Both the position numbers and the translations under genes were made by a program. From Bacteroides salyersiae WAL 10018 = DSM 18765 = JCM 12988 (GTDB lineage: Bacteria; Bacteroidota; Bacteroidia; Bacteroidales; Bacteroidaceae): a stretch of DNA of 64,000 nucleotides. Location: assembly GCF_000381365.1 (NCBI RefSeq), contig NZ_KB905466.1:1943207-2007206 (forward strand), given 5' to 3'. A model generated the notes under the pieces. It made no database searches. It was not told the DNA's origin and saw nothing but the letters and a program-made list of their open reading frames with translations. Below, piece by piece: positions 18,084 through 26,897 of the stretch. How positions within the stretch are numbered: the stretch's first letter is position 1; every line of letters starts with the position of its first letter.

Positions 18084-19391
18084 TCACCGATTCAGCCAAG
18101 GTTCCGGATTCAACTTTTCCTTTTCTTTTCTCAATTGGAAATGCAACACGGTACGTCCGTTATCAGTAGCATCCGAAAAGACCTGCCCGATAGCCTGCTT
18201 GGTTTTCACTGTATCTCCCGACTTAACAGACGCGGAAGACAGGTTACAATAAACTGAGATATAATTGCCGTGACGGATCAGAACATTAAATAGTCCATTC
18301 AGTTGGAAAACGGCAGCCACCTTACCGTCAAATATAGCCCTTGCCTGCGCTCCCGGCTTTCCTTGAATATCGATTCCTTTATTATCCAACTTTACATTCC
18401 GCAATCCTTCGACAGCATACTGTCCATAATGACTGGTAATAATATAAGGGCCGGAAATAGGCATGGGCAATTTTCCACGATTACCGGCAAAATTACCGGA
18501 TAACTCACGATCGGCCTTACTCATGCTATAAGCTTCCAAAGGAGCGGCTTTCTTCGTCGTTCCTCTTGAAGCGGAAGACGATTTACCCTCCTTGCTTTCC
18601 GCTTTCTTACGAGCCGCAGCCTCCCGGCGAGCCTCTTCGGCAGCACGCTTCCGGGCACGTTCTATCTCTTCGGCTATCAGCTTATCGATACGGGCATTAA
18701 GCTGATTGGCTTCACGTCTTTTCTTGCTTACTTCATTCTGAAGCCCCTTCTGCTTTTTTTGCAGGCTGGTAACCAATGCACGTTTCTCTTTCTCTTGGCT
18801 TTCGAGTTTCTGTTTCTCCAGTTCGCGGTCCTTCAACAGATTCTCTTTAGCCTTCTTGACCTGTTGCAACTCGGCCCTTTTCTTTTTAATCTGCTCTTGC
18901 TTCTTCAATATTTCTTCTCCCTGAAGCCGTTGATAAGTGGCATATTCACGTACATAACGAAGCCGGCGATAAGTCTGTCCCAAACTTTTGGCCGAAAAAA
19001 TAAACATCAGTTTTTCTTCAACCGACTTATTCCGGTACAGGTATTGCACAGACGATTCATATTTCTTTTTCTTATCCTGCAAATCACGCTGCAACGTACG
19101 AAGCTGACGCTCCAATACATTCAATTCTCGTTCAAGGGCTTCCACATCATTGTTGATGGCAAGAATGTAGCGTTTACGTTCTTCAATCTGCCCGGTCAGC
19201 AAAGCAAGACTGTTTAACTGACTGCCTACGTCTTTCTTTGTATTTTTCAACAATGACTCCGTATCGGCAATTTGCTTCTGCAATTCGCCACGTTTGCTTT
19301 CCAGCTCTTTGATCAACTTACTGCTTTGGGCAGAAAGCGAAACAGCCCCCCAAAAAATACATGCCAATAATACAAAGATGCGTTTTATCAT
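18084..19391 (-). CDS. envC: Murein hydrolase activator EnvC-like, coiled coil plus degenerate LytM domain
   Basis: This periplasmic protein of 435 residues has a signal peptide (ends SLSAQ), a long charged coiled coil (about residues 25-250) and a C-terminal M23/LytM fold (about 310-435). Active LytM peptidases need HxxxD and HxH. Here the first site reads NKGIDI, with the histidine replaced by asparagine, and the second LHFQL, with a single histidine. The domain is therefore expected not to cut peptidoglycan itself but to activate amidases, as EnvC and NlpD do at division. The start codon overlaps the stop of the DUF4292 gene (ATGA), giving an operon TPR lipoprotein, DUF4292 lipoprotein, EnvC. 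Neither a cell-wall amidase nor FtsEX is adjacent. Confidence 0.85.
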   Translation of the reverse strand: MIKRIFVLLACIFWGAVSLSAQSSKLIKELESKRGELQKQIADTESLLKNTKKDVGSQLNSLALLTGQIEERKRYILAINNDVEALERELNVLERQLRTLQRDLQDKKKKYESSVQYLYRNKSVEEKLMFIFSAKSLGQTYRRLRYVREYATYQRLQGEEILKKQEQIKKKRAELQQVKKAKENLLKDRELEKQKLESQEKEKRALVTSLQKKQKGLQNEVSKKRREANQLNARIDKLIAEEIERARKRAAEEARREAAARKKAESKEGKSSSASRGTTKKAAPLEAYSMSKADRELSGNFAGNRGKLPMPISGPYIITSHYGQYAVEGLRNVKLDNKGIDIQGKPGAQARAIFDGKVAAVFQLNGLFNVLIRHGNYISVYCNLSSASVKSGDTVKTKQAIGQVFSDATDNGRTVLHFQLRKEKEKLNPEPWLNR

Positions 19392-19948
19392 AACTTAGTC
19401 AGCATATTTAACAATTCCGTAAGCGGCACTTGAGTATATCTGTCGGAAATCTCCGTAGGAGTCATTACAAACTCTTTGGATGAAAAATCGTACAACCGTA
19501 CTTTCGCTTTTTCCAAGGAAGGTATTCCTAATTCTTTACCACTCAATTCTGATTTCCCTTCAGGCAATGAAGCATCCAAAAGCAGCTTCTCCAATTTGGA
19601 AAATCGGGCCTTTTTGGGTAGAATATCATTCAATTCGCTACGCGAAGCACGAACATAACGCTTATTCATTCGATCGACAAGCAGAATTTCATCGGGAGTT
19701 ATCTCCAAACGGGCTATCTCTGTACGTAAAATAGGCATAAGAATGGAGAGTTGCACACGCTCGCCTCCCTTCATTTTCATCGTCCCTCCGGTAGTTATAC
19801 TCCCATTTGCTCCGGAAGGTATAGTCAGTTGAAGCCTTGACGACAAATAGTGTGCTGTTTCGGGAACAGCTATGCCAGCAGCCTGCTTTGAACTGCGGCA
19901 ACCGGCCAACCCAACCATTAGCAGCAACAAATATAGAATCTTCCTCAT
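19388..19948 (-). CDS. DUF4292 family lipoprotein
   Basis: This small lipoprotein of 186 residues (MRKILYLLLLMVGLAGC, Cys17) has the DUF4292 pattern, a beta-rich fold related to the LolB/LolA outer-membrane lipoprotein carrier group. Segments such as GGTMKMKGGERVQLSI and LRTEIARLEITPDEILLVDR fit that half-barrel. The function is unknown; a role in envelope lipoprotein or lipid handling is suggested only by the fold. It overlaps both neighbours by 4 bp (ATGA), so it is translationally coupled to the TPR protein before it and EnvC after it. Confidence 0.75.
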   Translation of the reverse strand: MRKILYLLLLMVGLAGCRSSKQAAGIAVPETAHYLSSRLQLTIPSGANGSITTGGTMKMKGGERVQLSILMPILRTEIARLEITPDEILLVDRMNKRYVRASRSELNDILPKKARFSKLEKLLLDASLPEGKSELSGKELGIPSLEKAKVRLYDFSSKEFVMTPTEISDRYTQVPLTELLNMLTKL

Positions 19949-21696
19949 TCCGCAATATATTTCTTCTTCTTTATCTTTTCTTTCAACGTTTTCGACTGGC
20001 TACCCATATCCAGAGCTTGCTGCCAATATTTCAAAGCCCCATCCACATCACCGGTCATATAATAAATATCACCACAATGCTCTACGATGACATCACTTTT
20101 TTCCTGATCGCTTTTCATCGCATTATCAATGTAGATACGCGCCTCGGCATAATTCCCCTTTTCAAACAGTATCCAGGCATACGTATCAAGAAAAGTAGCA
20201 TTATCAGGTTCGGCTTTTACCGTCTTATAACTCATTTCCTCGGCCTTGTCAAGATCACGCCGTTCTACCGACAGATAGTAAGCATAATTATTCAAAGCAC
20301 CTATATTGGACGGATTGTAAACCAACGCGGAATCGTATGCATTGTATGCATCTGCCATCTGCTTTTTGGTATGATAAATATCACCCATGATAGAATAGAA
20401 ATCAGACAAGACCTCTTTTTTACTGTCCGGTGTAGCATTCTCCAAAGCTTTCCGGCAGATGGCAAGCGCCTCATCATGACGCTCCGCCTGGTTATAGGCA
20501 ATAGCCAGATAAAAATAGAACTCAAGCGCATCGGGAGTTGCTTCGATACCCGGTTCGCAGATTTTTATCACCTGGTCAAAATCACTCTTTTGTACGGCTA
20601 TCTCCAAAAGCATCAAACGGGCAGCCTTATTAGTGGGATCGATCTGAACAACCCGTTCCAACACCGGTACGGAAGCTTCCTTCAAATTTTTAGCCCAAAG
20701 ATATTGAGAATATAACATCGGAATCTGATCATCTTCCGTATCCTGCTGAAGAATCCGGTCGAAAAGCGAAATTACATCCGTACTGTCCGCTTCTGCCTGT
20801 TCATTCTGCGCAATGATCTGACGCATCACATTCAGTTTTGTATCTGCCGGCACTTTCTTATTCAGCAGTAGCGAATCGATTTGTTGCCTGTACAAATCCT
20901 TTTGCCCCGTCTGCTCATAATAAGATGCAAGAGAAAAACGGGCCATAACGTTATCCGGCTCGGAAGCAAGCACTTTTTGATAAATATCATAGGCTTCTTG
21001 CTGTTTACCATTTTGCATATATACATCACCCAAAATCACCTGATAACGCATATCCATTGGGTATTCTTTCACCAACCCTTCTATTTCACGGAAAGCGCTC
21101 TTATCATCCTTCATTTGCAAATAAATACGAAACTTCTCCATCGTAAGCTGCTCGTTTTTTCCGAGCTTCTCTTCCAGACGATCCAGTGTTTCGATCACTT
21201 TTCCATAATCTTGCTTCTGGTTGTATAAATCGATCAGAGCAAACAAGGCATCTTTCTTCGCAGGAAAACGGACTGCCATTGCTTCAAGTATATTTATTGC
21301 CTTCTCTTTCTCATCCTGTTGCTGATAAAGGCTGGCAAGTGCCTGATTGTACCAATAATTATCAGGTGCGTTCTCTACTGCCGCTTCCAAAGCAGCCTGC
21401 CCCTGCGGCACCTGCTTAAGAAACATATAATATTGAGAAATCTCATAAAGTGCCGAAGCGGCATAAGGATCGATAGTCAAGCAATGTTTCAGTAAATCAA
21501 ACGCAGCATCATACTCCTTTTTTACTTTCAACCGGGTAGCTTCAAGGAAGAAATAGTCGTATTTGCGTTGTTGCTCAGGTGAAAGCGTTATCCGCTGCCG
21601 GGTTCCGGCAACATCCGCCTTTCCAATCCTGCGCGAAGAGCCACAAGAGATCAACATCCCTACCAACGTCAAAAGGAGTAACAATCTTATTTTCAT
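19945..21696 (-). CDS. TPR repeat lipoprotein
   Basis: The product has 583 residues and a lipoprotein signal (MKIRLLLLLTLVGMLISC, Cys18). Tandem tetratricopeptide repeats run through nearly the whole length. Typical repeat positions are seen, for example the stretches beginning ALYEISQYYMFL, ALASLYQQQDEKEKAI, ARFSLASYYEQTG, YFYLAIAYNQAERHDEAL and ALNNYAYYLS. Such proteins scaffold envelope complexes. It is the first gene of the operon with DUF4292 and EnvC, so a joint role in envelope or cell-wall upkeep is likely. The partner is unknown. Confidence 0.85.
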   Translation of the reverse strand: MKIRLLLLLTLVGMLISCGSSRRIGKADVAGTRQRITLSPEQQRKYDYFFLEATRLKVKKEYDAAFDLLKHCLTIDPYAASALYEISQYYMFLKQVPQGQAALEAAVENAPDNYWYNQALASLYQQQDEKEKAINILEAMAVRFPAKKDALFALIDLYNQKQDYGKVIETLDRLEEKLGKNEQLTMEKFRIYLQMKDDKSAFREIEGLVKEYPMDMRYQVILGDVYMQNGKQQEAYDIYQKVLASEPDNVMARFSLASYYEQTGQKDLYRQQIDSLLLNKKVPADTKLNVMRQIIAQNEQAEADSTDVISLFDRILQQDTEDDQIPMLYSQYLWAKNLKEASVPVLERVVQIDPTNKAARLMLLEIAVQKSDFDQVIKICEPGIEATPDALEFYFYLAIAYNQAERHDEALAICRKALENATPDSKKEVLSDFYSIMGDIYHTKKQMADAYNAYDSALVYNPSNIGALNNYAYYLSVERRDLDKAEEMSYKTVKAEPDNATFLDTYAWILFEKGNYAEARIYIDNAMKSDQEKSDVIVEHCGDIYYMTGDVDGALKYWQQALDMGSQSKTLKEKIKKKKYIAE

Positions 21697-21750
21697 TCGT
21701 TTTTCGTAATTTGTTATTTAATAATTTAGGAGTAGGCAAGTAGGTAAACA

Positions 21751-21835
21751 AGTAGTCAAGTAGTTAAGTAGTCAAGTAGCAAGTAGCGGATAGTATTGAC
21801 TACTTGCTACTTGACTACTTAACTACTTGACTACT
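21751..21835. terminator. 36-bp perfect hairpin built of AGTAGTCAAGTAG units
   Basis: The arm at 21751-21786 is an exact reverse complement of 21800-21835, with a 13-base loop. Both arms consist of repeated AGTAGTCAAG/AGTAGTTAAG units. It lies after dut and before the TPR operon on the leftward strand, so it can terminate dut transcripts. It is the most perfect member of the repeat family in this window. Confidence 0.65.
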
Positions 21836-21840
21836 ATACA

Positions 21841-22284
21841 CTACTCTCTACCTGTATGCCCGAAACCACCGGCACCACGTTCTGTCTCATTCAAGACATC
21901 CACTTCCTGCCATACAGCCTGCTCGTGACGGGCAATCACCATTTGTGCAATCCGTTCGCCATCTTCAATAACAAACGTCTCAGTAGAAAGATTTACTAAA
22001 ATGATGCAAACTTCTCCGCGATAATCCGCATCTATAGTACCCGGAGAATTCAAGACAGTAATACCTTTCTTTAAAGCCAAACCGCTACGGGGACGTATCT
22101 GTGCCTCAAAGCCTTCAGGAAGCGCAATGTACAAGCCGGTCGGCACAAGACAACGTTGCATGGGAGCCAGTGTAAGCGGTTCCGACAGATTTGCTCTAAT
22201 ATCCATTCCAGCAGAGAGTCCGGTGGCATAAGCCGGAAGCGGGTGCTTCGATTTATTGATAACTTTCACGTTCATATTCAGCAT
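21841..22284 (-). CDS. dut: dUTP diphosphatase
   Basis: This trimeric all-beta dUTPase hydrolyses dUTP to dUMP and pyrophosphate, protecting DNA from uracil and feeding dTMP synthesis. All five motifs are present in 147 residues: AGMDIRA (25-31), [11 protein letters not shown] (64-74), [11 protein letters not shown] (82-92), [11 protein letters not shown] (109-119) and [10 protein letters not shown] (136-145). Motif 5 has His in place of the usual Ser, as seen in many Bacteroidetes. ATG codons at 22284 and 22275 are both possible starts; homologues often begin at the second (MNVKVINKS). It is divergent from the dGTPase gene and probably in the same transcript direction as the TPR operon, but separated from it by a strong hairpin. 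Confidence 0.95.
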   Translation of the reverse strand: MLNMNVKVINKSKHPLPAYATGLSAGMDIRANLSEPLTLAPMQRCLVPTGLYIALPEGFEAQIRPRSGLALKKGITVLNSPGTIDADYRGEVCIILVNLSTETFVIEDGERIAQMVIARHEQAVWQEVDVLNETERGAGGFGHTGRE

Positions 22285-22416
22285 GTTTACTATTTAACGG
22301 GCGAAAATACATAATTTGTATCGAATTTCCGTACATTTGCAGTTAAATAATGTGCGAAAACAGAACAAGACATCGCCAAATAGTAAATTGTAAACCGTCA
22401 AATAGTAAATAAAAAG

Positions 22417-23742
22417 ATGGATTGGAGGAAACTGATCTCAGCAAAACGTTTCGGAATGGAAGAATTCCATGAAGACAGACAAGAAAACCGCTCGGAATTT
22501 CAAAGGGATTATGACCGGCTTGTTTTTTCGGCCCCTTTCCGCCGTCTGCAAAATAAGACACAGGTATTTCCTCTGCCCGGCAGTATCTTTGTCCACAATC
22601 GTTTAACGCACAGTCTGGAGGTTTCGTGCGTTGGCCGTTCGTTGGGTAATGATGTATCCAAAGCAATACTTACCCGCCAGCCGGAACTGTACGATTCGTT
22701 CCTGCCGGAAATAGGTTCTATCGTATCCGCCGCTTGTCTTGCACACGATTTGGGCAATCCCCCCTTCGGCCATTCCGGGGAAAAAGCGATTTCTACTTTC
22801 TTCTCCGAAGGAAAAGGGCAGTTCCTGAATGAGCAAATCTCCCCGGTGGAATGGGATGATTTGACACATTTTGAGGGAAATGCCAATGCATTCAGATTGC
22901 TTACACACCAATTCGAAGGACGGCGGAAAGGAGGATTCGCAATGACCTATTCTACCCTTGCTTCAATCGTAAAATACCCCTTTTCATCGAGTCTTGCAGG
23001 AAATAAATCCAAGTTCGGTTTTTTCACCAGTGAAGAGGAAGGATTCCGGCGCATAGCCACAGAATTGGGCTTAATACAGCTCAACGCTCATCCTTTAAAA
23101 TATGTCCGACATCCATTGGTATATCTGGTAGAAGCGGCAGATGATATCTGTTATCAAATGATGGATATCGAGGATGCCCACAAATTAAAGATTCTGACCA
23201 CCGATGAGACAAAAGAATTACTTCTGGCCTACTTCAGTGATGAGCGAAAAGAACATATCCGCAAGACCTTCCATATCGTCAGCGACAACAACGAACAAAT
23301 TGCCTACTTGCGTTCTTCCGTCATCGGATTATTGATAAAAGAGTGTACTAAGGTATTCCTCGAACACGAATCCGAAATATTGTCCGGAACATTTGAAAAT
23401 CCTCTTATAAAAAGAATATCGGAAAGACCGGCACAGGCTTATAGACGCTGTTCGGAGATTTCGTTTGCAAAAATCTACCGGTCACGCGATGTGCTCGACA
23501 TCGAACTTGCCGGTTTCCGGGTTATCAGCACATTATTGGAGTTGATGATCAATGCCGTCACCTCCCCGGACAAAGCATACTCGCAACTTCTCATCAACCG
23601 CGTATCCGGGCAATACAACATAAAATCGCCCGTACTCTATGAAAGAATACAGGCGGTACTTGATTATATTTCGGGAATGACCGATGTCTTTGCTTTAGAC
23701 CTTTACCGCAAAATTAACGGCAACAGTCTTCCTGCGGTGTAA
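22417..23742 (+). CDS. dgt: dGTPase-like HD-domain deoxynucleotide triphosphohydrolase
   Basis: This cytoplasmic HD-superfamily enzyme removes triphosphate from dGTP or other dNTPs. The metal site is visible in the 441 residues: NRLTHS with His65, AHDLGNPPFGHSGE with His110-Asp111, and a later Asp in EAADDICYQ. The length and the FRRLQNKTQVFPLPG N-terminal block fit the Dgt family. Its last 29 bases overlap the last bases of the leftward glsB gene, a tail-to-tail overlap. Divergent placement next to dut puts two dNTP-pool enzymes side by side, which may be meaningful or fortuitous. Confidence 0.9.
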   Translation: MDWRKLISAKRFGMEEFHEDRQENRSEFQRDYDRLVFSAPFRRLQNKTQVFPLPGSIFVHNRLTHSLEVSCVGRSLGNDVSKAILTRQPELYDSFLPEIGSIVSAACLAHDLGNPPFGHSGEKAISTFFSEGKGQFLNEQISPVEWDDLTHFEGNANAFRLLTHQFEGRRKGGFAMTYSTLASIVKYPFSSSLAGNKSKFGFFTSEEEGFRRIATELGLIQLNAHPLKYVRHPLVYLVEAADDICYQMMDIEDAHKLKILTTDETKELLLAYFSDERKEHIRKTFHIVSDNNEQIAYLRSSVIGLLIKECTKVFLEHESEILSGTFENPLIKRISERPAQAYRRCSEISFAKIYRSRDVLDIELAGFRVISTLLELMINAVTSPDKAYSQLLINRVSGQYNIKSPVLYERIQAVLDYISGMTDVFALDLYRKINGNSLPAV

Positions 23743-24712
23743 ATACTTTATTAACCCCAGAGGTCAATTTACATTCGTCGGGATGATTCTCAATGAACGA
23801 TTGGATGTGACGCATACGTTTATCCTCAAGGATCTCGTCTACTGCTATCAATATACCGGTTTCTTCCACGTCACCGAATTCATAATTGATAGCGGTACCG
23901 AACATACGCATGGTAGGGCTCAAACTCATATATGCATTGACTAATGGCGGGATATTATAACCCAACTTGCGGATTTCACAATTCAATATTTTATAATCAT
24001 CCTTAAACGAGTCTTTACTAAAGATCCCTGCGAGTTCCTTTTCTTCCGTCTCCATAACCAACGGCTGCATCGGAGTAATCAGCTTGTCCTTATCACCGAA
24101 ATGCTTCTTCAGGAAATAAAGAATCATATCGCGTCCTTGGCGGTGGTAACTCGGATACATCGTCACTTTCCCAAAGAAATACTTCACATTAGGCATTACC
24201 ACAGTCAACGCCCCCAAACCATCCCATAAATTATCCAAAGCAAACAAGCCTTTGCTTCCGGCACGGGTAGACTGATATTCCAACGTAACGAACGAACGTC
24301 CCAGTTCGATGGTAGTAGGCAAATATTCTTTAAGGAACTTTTCCGAGAAATTGAACATATGGGATGTTGCCAGTATCGGCGCTCCCTTTTCATCAAACCG
24401 TACATCCGTGCCTAACAGATAACGATATCCTCCCAATATTTCTTCCGCTTCAGGATTCCATACAATGAGTTGCTTATAAGGATTCTCCATTGTATCGTAT
24501 TCATCAATATCCATGGAAAGGCCTGTACCACCTCCGGCAGCACGAAAAGCTATTTCACGCAAACGGCCGATTTCTTTCATTACATTCGGAGCATTCTGAG
24601 CAGTAATAATATAAATCTGATTATTACTTTTATTGGTCATGCGCAACCGTTTATCCTCTGTCAATTCCGCTTTTAGTAGCTCTTTGCTTATCGGTTTAAT
24701 AATCTCTTCCAT
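23714..24712 (-). CDS. glsB: Glycine-lipid N-acyltransferase GlsB-like (GNAT family)
   Basis: This GNAT-fold protein of 332 residues is of the hemolysin/OlsB type. It resembles the Bacteroides enzyme that N-acylates glycine to start glycine (and flavolipin-type) lipid synthesis. Features include FRAAGGGTGLSMDIDEYD near residue 60, WNPEAEEILGGYRYL, and the ELGRSFVTLEYQ block that marks OlsB-like acyltransferases. It lies 34 bp after the PlsC-type gene on the same strand, the pairing known from the glsB/glsA operon of Bacteroides thetaiotaomicron. The membrane lipids made by this pair are linked to stress survival. Its 3' end overlaps the dGTPase gene on the other strand. The family call is firm; substrate is from the known pair. 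Confidence 0.78.
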   Translation of the reverse strand: MEEIIKPISKELLKAELTEDKRLRMTNKSNNQIYIITAQNAPNVMKEIGRLREIAFRAAGGGTGLSMDIDEYDTMENPYKQLIVWNPEAEEILGGYRYLLGTDVRFDEKGAPILATSHMFNFSEKFLKEYLPTTIELGRSFVTLEYQSTRAGSKGLFALDNLWDGLGALTVVMPNVKYFFGKVTMYPSYHRQGRDMILYFLKKHFGDKDKLITPMQPLVMETEEKELAGIFSKDSFKDDYKILNCEIRKLGYNIPPLVNAYMSLSPTMRMFGTAINYEFGDVEETGILIAVDEILEDKRMRHIQSFIENHPDECKLTSGVNKVFTPQEDCCR

Positions 24713-24746
24713 ATTCCTCGTTAGTGTAATTGTTCTTTTTCTCTTC

Positions 24747-25565
24747 TTACAGTTTATATACGATGTCCTTCACGTATTCCGCCCATTGCGCCGGTGTTTT
24801 CGATTTATCAAATGTCTGCCAAGGAATCGGTTTTCCAAAAGTGACTGTAAATGTCTTATGACGGTTTTTAAACATTTCATCCGCCAGATAAAGCATGGCA
24901 ATGTTAAATTTAATACCCAATGCCTTGCATATATTGGCCAGATTATAAAAGAAATCGGAGTTCCGTCCTCCGAAATGTACAGGTACCACATCGCGCTGAG
25001 CCTGCACACTCTTTACTATAAATGTCTTTTTCCACTCCAAATCACGAATCACTCCGTTCCGACGCCGCGAACAAAGTCCTGCAGGAAACATAATCAACTG
25101 GTCATCCGATTTAAATCCCGCTTCCACCATCTTCGGAAAATCTTTTGCCTGTTTCCCGGTCTTATTGATAGGAATACAAAGCGGTGCCAGTCCTCTGAGA
25201 TTCATTAATAAATCATTGACCAGATATTTCACCTTTCCATTGTAGAATTTACCGAGAACATAGCCCAAAGCCACTCCATCCTGTCCGCCCAGTGGATGAT
25301 TCGATACAAACGTATATAATCCCTCTTTAGGTAAGTTTTCTTCTCCCCTTACTTCTACCTTGGCATCCAGAAAATCAAGCGAAGCTTCTAAAAAGTCAAC
25401 ACCTAACTTGTCTTTTGACTCTTGAAGAAAGACATTGATCTCCTCTTGATGCACGATTTTCTTCAAATAAGAAATCAGAAATTTAGGGATATATTTATAC
25501 CGCTTCGGAGCTTTTGCCCGAAGTATCTTATCGATATCTATTAAAAACAAAGAGTCGTCAGTCAT
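24747..25565 (-). CDS. glsA: Glycine-lipid O-acyltransferase GlsA-like (PlsC family)
   Basis: This 272-residue lysophospholipid-acyltransferase-like protein has the acyl-acceptor motif SNHPLGGQD, where His90 and Asp96 are separated by five residues rather than the canonical four (HX4D). This spacing is typical of this subgroup rather than a defect. A second block, FPAGLCSRRRNG, matches the substrate-binding FPEGTRS-type motif. In Bacteroides the paired enzyme adds a second fatty acid to the hydroxyl of N-acyl-glycine made by GlsB. It precedes glsB by 34 bp. The ATG at 25565 is the only sensible start. Confidence 0.75.
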   Translation of the reverse strand: MTDDSLFLIDIDKILRAKAPKRYKYIPKFLISYLKKIVHQEEINVFLQESKDKLGVDFLEASLDFLDAKVEVRGEENLPKEGLYTFVSNHPLGGQDGVALGYVLGKFYNGKVKYLVNDLLMNLRGLAPLCIPINKTGKQAKDFPKMVEAGFKSDDQLIMFPAGLCSRRRNGVIRDLEWKKTFIVKSVQAQRDVVPVHFGGRNSDFFYNLANICKALGIKFNIAMLYLADEMFKNRHKTFTVTFGKPIPWQTFDKSKTPAQWAEYVKDIVYKL

Positions 25566-25691
25566 TCGTTATAGATAAAATGATTGTGCAAAATTAATTG
25601 TTCTTTTCTATTAATTGCAATAATTTGGCAGAAAATGCTGGATCAAGGTTTGCAATGCGAAAAAATAACGCCCGAAAACTATCAAAAATGA

Positions 25692-25721
25692 CCTGAAAAC
25701 TATCAATTGATAGTTTTCAGG
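25692..25721. promoter_or_regulatory. 30-bp perfect palindrome upstream of sigma gene copy 1
   Basis: CCTGAAAACTATCAA is followed directly by its reverse complement. A direct copy of the left half (GAAAACTATCAA) lies just upstream from 25674. The same structure is at 56107-56136. It is about 100 bp before the ATG, so it could be an operator, an RNA hairpin in the leader, or a terminator shielding the gene. Confidence 0.6.
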
Positions 25722-25822
25722 CTAAAGAAAGATAAAATCCCCCCTATCGCAATCAGCAAAATGCCGTAAACTTGCAACATCGAAATAAACAACGATATAT
25801 TCACAATTTAAAAAGCAACATT

Positions 25823-26326
25823 ATGAAAAGTATAAGCTTCAGAAAAGATTTAATAGGAGTTCAGGATGAACTGCTGCGTTTTGCATACAAACTGACTACG
25901 GACAGAGAAGAAGCAAATGATTTGTTGCAGGAGACCTCATTAAAAGCATTGGACAATGAGGACAAATATATGCCGGATACCAATTTTAAAGGATGGATGT
26001 ACACCATCATGCGCAATATCTTTATCAACAACTACAGAAAAGTAGTACGTGATCAGACTTTCGTAGACAGAACAGAGAACCTCTACCACCTGAGTCTCCC
26101 GCAGGAATCGGGATTCGAGAGTACGGAAAGTTCGTATGACCTGAAAGAAATGCACCGCATAGTAAACTCGCTGCCAAAAGAATACAAAGTGCCTTTTGCA
26201 ATGCATGTGTCCGGATTCAAATACCGCGAAATTGCAGAAAAGCTCAATCTCCCGTTGGGAACAGTAAAGAGCAGGATCTTCTTTACACGCCAAAAGCTAC
26301 AGGAAGAATTGAAAGATTTCAGATAA
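25823..26326 (+). CDS. ECF-type RNA polymerase sigma factor, copy 1
   Basis: This 167-residue sigma-70 family protein has region 2 (LLRFAYKLTTDREEANDLLQET, with the DNA-melting part FKGWMYTIMRNIFINNYRK) and region 4 (LPKEYKVPFAMHVSGFKYREIAEKLNLPLGTVKSRIFFTRQKL). It lacks region 3, as ECF factors do. The ATG at 25823 is used; a TTG 17 codons upstream is in frame but unlikely. It differs from the second copy at 56238 by only two residues, Arg83 (Gln in copy 2) and Ala126 (Ser in copy 2). No anti-sigma gene is next to this copy, so it may be controlled at transcription or by a distant partner. Confidence 0.9.
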   Translation: MKSISFRKDLIGVQDELLRFAYKLTTDREEANDLLQETSLKALDNEDKYMPDTNFKGWMYTIMRNIFINNYRKVVRDQTFVDRTENLYHLSLPQESGFESTESSYDLKEMHRIVNSLPKEYKVPFAMHVSGFKYREIAEKLNLPLGTVKSRIFFTRQKLQEELKDFR

Positions 26327-26404
26327 CGATATTATATAACCTAAACCGACAACTAACCAATTTTCATATAATTTTTTAGCGCAAATTTTTAATTGCATTA
26401 ATTC

Positions 26405-26444
26405 AGGAGCAAGAGGAAGAGACTTCCCACTTGCTCCTTTTTTT
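26405..26444 (+). terminator. Rho-independent terminator of sigma gene copy 1
   Basis: AGGAGCAAG (26405-26413) pairs with CTTGCTCCT (26430-26438), followed by a run of T. The equivalent at 56829-56869 follows copy 2. Confidence 0.85.
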
Positions 26445-26897
26445 AGTTTATCATCGTTCGGCTTCAAAAGCGCTGTAAGCCGAAGAGAAAAGTAATGCGT
26501 TCCCCAATCAGCCATAAAAATGACGAATTTTCAAAAAAATGCAGTATCTTTTTCAGATAAATCACATTCATCCGGCAAAACTGCTCGTACTCTGTATTTT
26601 TCCCGCCCCTTCGCCGGTTTCACCTTCCTTGCTCAAACATCCTATTCATAGGCTATTCAGGGCAAAGAAAAGTTTCTGTTCCCTATACTCCATGCAAATG
26701 TCTTCTAAGGGTCGTATATACATTCTATAAAACTCAGGCATACGGATATCCCCATACGCCAATCAGTGTCCGCAAACAAGTATTTTCGGACATAACATAC
26801 TCTACAACACATTTAACCATTTTTTACAGGGGCATTATCATCTTTTGCCAAATGTTTCCTTATATTTGAGCAACAAACATGGAAGATTATTCCAAAT
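26445..26897. other. Intergenic space before the IclR gene
   Basis: No gene is supported in these 453 bases. A short open frame at 26539-26730 has no recognisable features. TATATTTG at 26861-26868 fits the -7 element TAnnTTTG and lies 30 bases before the ATG of the IclR gene, so it is the likely promoter of the rightward cluster. A TTTG at 26844 is too close to be a normal -33 element. Confidence 0.4.

Larger units (their letters stand above)
25672..26444 (+). repeat. Sigma cassette, copy 1 of a direct repeat
   Basis: From 25672 through the terminator at 26444 this segment matches 56087-56869 in the same orientation. The offset is constant at 30,415 bp through the upstream region and coding sequence, with small length changes only after the stop codon. 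Upstream region, coding sequence and terminator are all duplicated. The upstream part and the first 200 or so coding bases are nearly identical; differences gather in the second half. Confidence 0.9.

Noticed and set aside
18310-18520. Active M23 peptidase in the EnvC-like protein
   Set aside because: The zinc-site His of the first motif is replaced by Asn and the HxH motif is incomplete.
19837-20715. Open frame of 292 codons antisense to the TPR gene
   Set aside because: The opposite strand has clear TPR repeats and a lipoprotein signal; the antisense frame has no recognisable pattern.
26539-26730. Open frame of 63 codons between the sigma and IclR genes
   Set aside because: No ribosome site, signal or family pattern; probably chance.
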